From positions 1 to 11,590 of the forward strand of contig CAMTOM010000020.1 of NCBI GenBank assembly GCA_947074125.1: a stretch of 11,590 nucleotides of DNA, given 5' to 3'. The number at the start of each line of letters is the position of its first letter. Within the stretch, counting starts at the first letter, position 1. Made by a program: the position numbers and the translations under genes. The DNA is from an uncultured Desulfovibrionaceae bacterium (GTDB lineage Bacteria; Desulfobacterota; Desulfovibrionia; Desulfovibrionales; Desulfovibrionaceae). The notes under the pieces are model-generated. The model saw only the letters and a list, made by a program, of their open reading frames with translations, searched no databases and was not told where the DNA came from. This document shows positions 7,141 to 11,590 of this stretch, one piece after another.

Positions 7141-7285
7141 TTATAAGAAGGCTACTGTGGAGAGGAATAGGGCGAAGAAGAAATGAGAGAGAAGGTATGT
7201 TTTTATGATGCAGCGTATATTCGAGAAGGGTGAGATCTTTTTGCGGCAAGGCAAGGCTTTGGCAAAGCGTGCAGTAGCCCTGGCA

Positions 7286-8869
7286 TTATAGATTTTGAAA
7301 ATCTTTTTTGGAGATGCCGAGTTTTTGCATTTTGTGTTGCAGGGTTGTTCGGGGAATACCCAGTATGGAAGCTGCTCCCTTTGGTCCTGCAATGACGCCA
7401 TGCGTGCGTTGTAATGTTTCGATAATATGCTTTCTTTCCCTGTCTTCCAGCGTTTCATGAGGTTTTCTTGTTTCTGGAGAAGGCACTGCTGCCTCAGGAA
7501 ATGCTATGCTGGCCTTGGAAGGCGATATCATTTGGTTGCTTTCCTGGAGTATTTTTTCAACCAAAACAGTATTGAGAGTGTGTCCCATATGATGCGCTAC
7601 GAGCAGTTTGGTGACGACGTTGCGTAACTCTCTGACATTGCCAGGCCAGGAATAGCGCAAGAGTGGCGTCATGTAATATGCGCGAAATGTGGTGTTGGAG
7701 ACCCCCAGATTTTGGGCTATTTGCGCTGATAGCGCGGTGGCGAGAGGCAGGATGTCTTCGCTGCGTTCCCGCAGAGGGGGAAGCTCAATAGTACACAGGG
7801 AAAGGCGAAAGAGCAGATCCGAGCGAAAGGACTTATTCGCAAGCGCATTGCCCAGATGGATATTGGTAGCGGCAATAATACGTACATCGACAGAGAGGGA
7901 GACGCTTTCCCCCACGCGCTCGAAGCTGGAATCTTCAAGAACCTGAAGGAGTTTGCTCTGCATCTCTGGGGTAAGATCCCCTATTTCGTCCAGAAAGAGT
8001 GTGCCTCCATGGGCAAGTTCAAAGCGTCCCACTCTTTTATTTACAGCGCCAGTAAAAGAGCCTTTGGCGTGTCCGAAAAGCTCACTTTCAAAAAGTGTGT
8101 GCGGGATGGAAGGACAGTTGACTTTGATAAAGCGTTCTTCTTTGCGCGTACTGTTTCTGTGTATATAATGGGCAATAAGACTTTTGCCTGTACCTGTTTC
8201 ACCGTGGATGAGAATGGGAATATTAAACTTCGCGACGGCATTTAATGTGCGCATAACTTCTTTCATGCGTGGGCTGTGGCAAATGATGGTGTCTCCATAA
8301 TGCTGTGCCAGCGGCAGAAAAGGAAAAGGACTGTTATTGCGGTACTGCTCAAGGCTGAGAATGGCTCCAATACAGGTGGCAACAGTTGGGGAAAGCGATG
8401 TGAGCAGCGATGTGATTTCGTATTGTCGTTCAGGTGCCCTGGCAAAAGAGCAATGCAGTGTGGCGATAATCTCATTATCAAGGATGAGAGGAAATGCCAT
8501 AGTTGCAGACAGACCTGCTTCGGCGATGGGATGAGGGGTTGAGTTGGCAAAATATTCTGTGAGATCGGTGATAATAACAGGATTGCGTGTCGCAATAACC
8601 CGCCCTGCGACAGTACTTGCCTCTTCGGCAGGGCGCACAGGAGAAAGAGTGCTGACCACGGCTCCCTCCACAGCCGTAAAATAGGTAAGCATACCTCCTT
8701 CATGATTGTAGAGATTGATACATAAACGATCGAAAAGGATATACGGTCGCAGCAAATTTGCCAGCAGTGCAAAAAAATCCTTACGCTTGGTATTCACAGA
8801 TATTTGAGCCATAAGTTTTTGACCCATTTCCATGACAAGTGATGATATGGATGAGGAATGAAGAGGCAT
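7286..8869 (-). CDS. Sigma-54-dependent transcriptional activator (GAF, AAA+, Fis-type HTH)
   Basis: A 527-residue enhancer-binding protein. The N-terminal region (about 15-175) looks like a GAF sensor domain. The AAA+ core carries Walker A GETGTGKS (223-230), GSFTGA (270-275) as the sigma-54 contact loop, Walker B GGTLFLDEIGD (288-298), arginine-finger candidates R349/R355, and WPGNVREL (408-415). A Fis-type helix-turn-helix ends the protein (480-520: AGPKGAASILGIPRTTLQHKM), closest in style to FhlA. There is no receiver domain, so a small ligand probably acts through the GAF domain; sulfolactate or sulfite would fit the context, but that is inference. The contact loop has Ser where Ala is usual. 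The ATG at 8869 has only a weak ribosome site (AGAG); M13 and M15 are alternatives without a better one. The suyA control region follows directly, with no clear terminator between. Confidence 0.9.
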   Translation of the reverse strand: MPLHSSSISSLVMEMGQKLMAQISVNTKRKDFFALLANLLRPYILFDRLCINLYNHEGGMLTYFTAVEGAVVSTLSPVRPAEEASTVAGRVIATRNPVIITDLTEYFANSTPHPIAEAGLSATMAFPLILDNEIIATLHCSFARAPERQYEITSLLTSLSPTVATCIGAILSLEQYRNNSPFPFLPLAQHYGDTIICHSPRMKEVMRTLNAVAKFNIPILIHGETGTGKSLIAHYIHRNSTRKEERFIKVNCPSIPHTLFESELFGHAKGSFTGAVNKRVGRFELAHGGTLFLDEIGDLTPEMQSKLLQVLEDSSFERVGESVSLSVDVRIIAATNIHLGNALANKSFRSDLLFRLSLCTIELPPLRERSEDILPLATALSAQIAQNLGVSNTTFRAYYMTPLLRYSWPGNVRELRNVVTKLLVAHHMGHTLNTVLVEKILQESNQMISPSKASIAFPEAAVPSPETRKPHETLEDRERKHIIETLQRTHGVIAGPKGAASILGIPRTTLQHKMQKLGISKKDFQNL

Positions 8870-9003
8870 ATGAATTCTCTGAGAAAAGCCTGCGTATCCT
8901 GAAGGGGATCGTGTTGCAGTGTATTTTGATTATATAAAAGAAAGTAAGAATTAAGTAATGTAAGAGATGTATTTGAGATGCTTTGATCTTTTTCAATGTT
9001 CAA

Positions 9004-9030
9004 TTGGCATAATATTCTGTGTTATGTCAA
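9004..9030. repeat. 27-bp inverted repeat upstream of the regulator gene, possible operator
   Basis: TTGGCATAA (9004-9012) and TTATGTCAA (9022-9030) are complementary at 8 of 9 positions around a 9-base spacer. The minus strand of the right arm starts with TTGACA, a perfect -35 hexamer, but no good -10 box lies 16-18 bases on. It is 135 bases or more from the regulator start. An operator for autoregulation is possible but unproven. Confidence 0.4.
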
Positions 9031-9218
9031 CTGACTTTTGAAGATATGCTCTTACAGAAAGCCTTATTGTAGAGAGCGTAGATATTATGGCTAACTGTTT
9101 GTTATATAAGAAGGAAGAGGAAGGTGTGCGTCTAAAAGAAGCATTGTTAAGAGCATTTTTTGCGGTGCGGGAGAGACATGATTGGAATCGGGCTGTATTG
9201 TGTTGCTTCCCCTGAAAT

Positions 9219-9245
9219 GGATGCCGTACGCGTTTGACGGCATCC
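9219..9245 (-). terminator. Hairpin downstream of the dehydrogenase gene, probable terminator
   Basis: GGATGCCGT (9219-9227) and ACGGCATCC (9237-9245) form a perfect 9-bp stem with a 9-base loop, 25 bases past the dehydrogenase stop. In the minus direction only ATTT follows, so the T-tract is weak. A run of seven T residues on the plus strand starts about a dozen bases away. It probably ends or attenuates transcription; strength is uncertain. Confidence 0.5.
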
Positions 9246-9270
9246 TGTGTGGGGATTTTTTTATACGGTG

Positions 9271-10263
9271 TTATTTGTGTGCTCTTTGGAGGAGTTCAGC
9301 GTACAGGGTATCGGCTATTTCGATACCGCGCGCCCTGTTTTTTTCTCTGAGCTGGATACGGCGTTCGCCAGGCAGGCGAGTGCCTTTCTGCCCCAAAATA
9401 TGCGCGCACAGTTTTTCAAGATGCTCAGGGAAATTGGGATTGAGGTGTGCTGGATCCAGCAATATGAAGCTTTGAGCAATATTGGGGGCTGCTCCTTCAG
9501 CATCAAAGAGGGATGATGCTTCAAAAGCGCAATTGGCACCATTGAGTGTGGCGGAAAGAATTTCTACCATAAGGGCTAATGTTGCGCCTTTGGCACCGCC
9601 AACAGGCAGCATGGTGCCCTGGAGGGCACGGGCGGGATCTGTGGTTGCTTTTCCTTCAACATCGAGCGCCCAGCCTTCGGGAATGCTTTCTCCTTTTTGT
9701 TTGGCGAGCATAATTTTCCCACGGGCAATAGTGCTGAGTGACATATCAATAACAAGAGGATGGGGCTGGCGTGGACAGGCGAAAGCCAGAGGATTGGTGC
9801 CAAAGGAAGCCTTATGTCCATTCCAGGGGGCAATGGCTGCTGGCGTGTTGGCAAAGCTCAAAGCGATGAAACCTTCCCTGGCGATGCGTTCTACAAAGTG
9901 TCCGGCAACACCGCAGTGGTGAGAGTGGGTTACGCCAAGCAGGGTTGTACCATATTTTCGGCATAATGGGATGGCGTGTTCAAGTCCCATGGTAATGGCG
10001 GGAAAAGCGTAATTGTGTGCGGCATCGACGCGCACGACTGTGGGTGCGGGGGTGCTGACACGTGCTTGAGCTTTGACAGCCACTTTGCCACTGAGAGCCT
10101 GATCAGCATAAAAAGGAATACGTGAAAAACCATGTGAAGGTATGCCGTCCAATTCTGCCAGTACCAGCGCATCTGTGACGCATGTGCTCACATATTCTGA
10201 AGCGCCCAGAGAGAGAAAGACATTTTTGCCCAGTTGGTGCAGGCTTTGGATATCCAAAAGCAT
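9271..10263 (-). CDS. comC: LDH2/malate dehydrogenase family oxidoreductase, probable (R)-sulfolactate dehydrogenase (ComC-like)
   Basis: A 330-residue enzyme of the LDH2/MDH2 family, which is unrelated to the classical Rossmann lactate dehydrogenases. Family marks are SHGFSR (43-48, with H44 and R48), SHHCGVAGHF (114-123, H116 as likely catalytic acid/base), FGTNPLAFACP (154-164) and KGATLALMVEILSATLNG (225-242). Members use NAD(P)H to reduce 2-oxoacids. ComC-type members interconvert sulfopyruvate and (R)-sulfolactate, the SuyAB substrate, and two genes away lie suyAB and their likely regulator. That context drives the specific name; malate, lactate or ureidoglycolate dehydrogenase activity cannot be excluded from sequence. 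The ATG at 10263 has a GAGGAG ribosome site nine bases upstream. A partner for oxidising (S)-sulfolactate (SlcD) is not in this window, so the entry compound may be sulfopyruvate from cysteate. Confidence 0.8.
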   Translation of the reverse strand: MLLDIQSLHQLGKNVFLSLGASEYVSTCVTDALVLAELDGIPSHGFSRIPFYADQALSGKVAVKAQARVSTPAPTVVRVDAAHNYAFPAITMGLEHAIPLCRKYGTTLLGVTHSHHCGVAGHFVERIAREGFIALSFANTPAAIAPWNGHKASFGTNPLAFACPRQPHPLVIDMSLSTIARGKIMLAKQKGESIPEGWALDVEGKATTDPARALQGTMLPVGGAKGATLALMVEILSATLNGANCAFEASSLFDAEGAAPNIAQSFILLDPAHLNPNFPEHLEKLCAHILGQKGTRLPGERRIQLREKNRARGIEIADTLYAELLQRAHK

Positions 10264-10436
10264 CGCTTTGTTCTCCTCTATGTTTTACGAGTGCAAACAT
10301 GATGAAAGTGCTGTTTCGTGAGAGCCAAAGCTTGCTATGGCAGGTCGCGAGGCAGAATTTATGACTGTGACCAGTTCACTTGGTCAAGTCAAGTTTGCAG
10401 ACTCCTCATTCACGAGTGGCTCAATGGGCGTTTTTC

Positions 10437-10464
10437 TTGACGTAGCAGGTGTATTGCCTATAGT
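10437..10464 (+). promoter_or_regulatory. Candidate sigma-70 promoter of tupA
   Basis: TTGACG (10437-10442) and TATAGT (10459-10464) are separated by 16 bases, each one base off consensus. Transcription would start near 10471, leaving an 88-base leader before tupA. The inverted repeat at 10466-10486 spans the predicted start, suggesting repressor control. Confidence 0.5.
10444..10459 (-). promoter_or_regulatory. Weak sigma-54-like match upstream of the dehydrogenase gene
   Basis: The minus strand reads AGGCAATACACCTGCT. GG and GC have exact ten-base spacing but three consensus bases are wrong, and no TGCCC-type activator site is seen upstream. It overlaps the tupA promoter. It would leave a leader of about 170 bases. 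Listed only because it would put the dehydrogenase in the same regulon. Confidence 0.22.
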
Positions 10465-10465
10465 G

Positions 10466-10486
10466 ACGGCATCCTTTTTTTGCCGT
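10466..10486. repeat. Inverted repeat at the predicted tupA transcription start
   Basis: ACGGCA (10466-10471) and TGCCGT (10481-10486) are perfect 6-bp arms around a T-rich 9-base spacer. Its position over the predicted start suits an operator for a tungstate-responsive repressor, or a small leader hairpin. The longer string TGACGGCATCC at 10464-10474 also occurs at 9235-9245, on the other side of the dehydrogenase gene. Confidence 0.4.
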
Positions 10487-10558
10487 AACAAGGCGTAATA
10501 CTGTGAGCAGGCTTTCAGATAGATGCATGCTCAGATATCACATTGTCAGGAGTAAGAA

Positions 10559-11398
10559 ATGTCTAAAAATTTTCTTGTATCGCTGTGCTCTTTTGTTCTT
10601 GCACTTACCCCTCTTTATGTTCAGGCAGCACCGGCTGATGCAGAAACAATCCGCATTTCCAGCACTATTGGCCCCGTTGATGCGGGCATTATTCCCCTGC
10701 TCGCAGAAACATTTACTTCCAAGACAGGGCTGAAAGTAACCTATGCCAAGGCAGGCACGGGCGCGACTCTGGAAAAGGCCAAAACGGGCAATTTTGATCT
10801 GGTCGTCGTCCACGCACGAAAACTGGAAGATAGATTTGTGGCCGATGGTTTTGGGATTGACCGGCGTGATGTCATGTTCAATGACTTTGTTATTCTGGGG
10901 CCAAAGAATGATCCTGCGGGTATCAGAGGGATGAAAGATGTTGTCGAGGCCTTTAAGGTCCTGGCAACAAAGGAGTCCAAGATGGTGACTCGCGGCGATA
11001 ACTCCGGTACCCATGTGAAAGAAATGGAGATATGGGCCAAGACAGAGCTGGAACCAAAAGGAGACTGGTATGTGGTGTTTCCTGATGGCGCCAAAGGTAA
11101 CAAGGCAACAACGCTCTTTGCTGATAGTGAAAACGCCTATGTGCTGATGGACAGAGCAACATGGCTGACCCTCAAGAAAGATTCCAAACTGGATGTCATG
11201 GTAGAAAAAGACCCTCTTATGCTGAACTATATTGCCATTATTCGTGTTAATCCTGAAAAATTCCCTCAGGTGAATGCGGATGCTGCATTGAAACTGGCAG
11301 ATTGGCTTGTCAGCGAGGAAGCGCAGGGCATTATCAAGACCTTTGGTGTGGACACCTATGGAGAACCGCTTTTCTTTCCCAATGCCCATCCTAAATAA
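10559..11398 (+). CDS. tupA: Tungstate ABC transporter substrate-binding protein
   Basis: A 279-residue periplasmic binding protein. Residues 1-23 form a signal peptide (positive N-terminus, hydrophobic core, likely cleavage after VQA), with no lipobox cysteine. The mature part has the TupA marks: a Ser/Thr-rich start (ISSTIGPVDAG, 33-43) for oxyanion binding, YAKAGTG (61-67), DLVVVHA (80-86), MFNDFVILGP (106-115) and RGDNSGTH (145-152). It binds tungstate and hands it to a TupBC permease/ATPase. Those genes are not in the window, and the strong terminator right after tupA means they would need another promoter or read-through. Tungsten enzymes such as formate dehydrogenases and aldehyde oxidoreductases are common in sulfidogens. 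The ATG at 10559 has an AGGAG ribosome site six bases upstream. It is transcribed divergently from the sulfonate genes, and a functional link to them is not shown. Confidence 0.9.
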   Translation: MSKNFLVSLCSFVLALTPLYVQAAPADAETIRISSTIGPVDAGIIPLLAETFTSKTGLKVTYAKAGTGATLEKAKTGNFDLVVVHARKLEDRFVADGFGIDRRDVMFNDFVILGPKNDPAGIRGMKDVVEAFKVLATKESKMVTRGDNSGTHVKEMEIWAKTELEPKGDWYVVFPDGAKGNKATTLFADSENAYVLMDRATWLTLKKDSKLDVMVEKDPLMLNYIAIIRVNPEKFPQVNADAALKLADWLVSEEAQGIIKTFGVDTYGEPLFFPNAHPK

Positions 11399-11424
11399 TC
11401 TCATTTAGTACACGCAGCTTGCGT

Positions 11425-11480
11425 CTGCCCCGCCTGAACATCATGAGAATGTGGTGTTTGGGCGGGGCAGTTTATTTTTT
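11425..11480 (+). terminator. Intrinsic terminator of tupA
   Basis: CTGCCCCGCC (11425-11434) pairs perfectly with GGCGGGGCAG (11461-11470) around a 26-base loop that itself holds short complementary arms. TTTATTTTTT follows at once. It starts 27 bases after the tupA stop. The remaining bases to the window edge are AT-rich and I see no gene in them. Confidence 0.9.
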
Positions 11481-11590
11481 GTGTTTTCAAAAATTCCTAT
11501 TTTCATATTTTCTACTATTTTTTTCTTGCTATTGTGTTTAGCTTGTATCACCCTGCTTTATAAAAGGACAGATATTTTGTATTTTCTTTT

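Larger units (their letters stand above)
8870..9270. other. Intergenic region between the dehydrogenase and regulator genes
   Basis: About 400 bases with no supportable gene on either strand. It holds the hairpin at 9219-9245, the inverted repeat at 9004-9030, and a TATAAT hexamer on the minus strand at 8934-8929 with no convincing -35 box. The regulator promoter must lie here unless it is read through from the dehydrogenase gene. Confidence 0.6.

Noticed and set aside
7256..7268. GCTTTGGCAAAGC hairpin after the regulator gene as a terminator
   Set aside because: The stem has only about five pairs and no T-tract follows on either strand.
10457..10471. TGCC...GGCA near tupA as another activator site
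   Set aside because: The spacing is one base longer than in the suyA sites and it overlaps the promoter rather than lying 90-140 bases upstream.
10538..11404. Minus-strand open frame of 288 codons opposite tupA
   Set aside because: tupA on the plus strand has a signal peptide, family motifs, a ribosome site and a terminator; the antisense frame matches nothing I recognise.

Overview
The window reads as chromosomal DNA of an anaerobic sulfonate-respiring bacterium. A Bilophila-, Taurinivorans- or Mailhella-like member of the Desulfovibrionaceae is my best guess. That placement is inference: it rests on the sulfolactate sulfo-lyase genes, sigma-54 control and a tungstate uptake gene, not on any phylogenetic marker. 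Base composition is moderate and coding density is high. Eight genes lie on the minus strand and one, tupA, diverges on the plus strand at the right end.

Right to left along the minus strand, the layout is as follows. (1) comC-like sulfolactate dehydrogenase (9271-10263). (2) A GAF/AAA+/Fis sigma-54 activator (7286-8869). (3) suyA and suyB, the (R)-sulfolactate sulfo-lyase (5395-6845), preceded by a strong -24/-12 promoter and two 16-bp palindromes. (4) A respiratory operon in the order sdhA, a single 3-helix sdhC-like anchor, an sdhB-Rieske fusion, and a cytochrome b6/subunit IV/cytochrome c fusion that runs off the left edge (1-4888). It has its own -24/-12 promoter and related upstream sites. 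On the plus strand, tupA (10559-11398) encodes a tungstate-binding protein and ends in a clear intrinsic terminator.

The sulfonate part makes simple biochemical sense. The dehydrogenase reduces sulfopyruvate to (R)-sulfolactate, and SuyAB splits this into pyruvate and sulfite, the latter an electron acceptor for sulfite-reducing bacteria. The activator gene lies directly upstream of suyAB and is its obvious candidate regulator.

The most unusual part is the respiratory operon. It appears to encode a hybrid of respiratory complexes II and III. The cytoplasmic iron-sulfur subunit of a succinate dehydrogenase/fumarate reductase is covalently joined, through a Pro/Ala/Gln-rich linker and a twin-arginine membrane segment, to a periplasmic Rieske domain. 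The next gene, overlapping by one base, joins cytochrome b to a periplasmic cytochrome c. Only one small membrane anchor is present, and the flavoprotein lacks the histidine that normally binds FAD covalently. A 17-base sequence upstream of suyA recurs with two mismatches upstream of sdhA, which suggests that sulfonate breakdown and this hybrid complex are controlled together.
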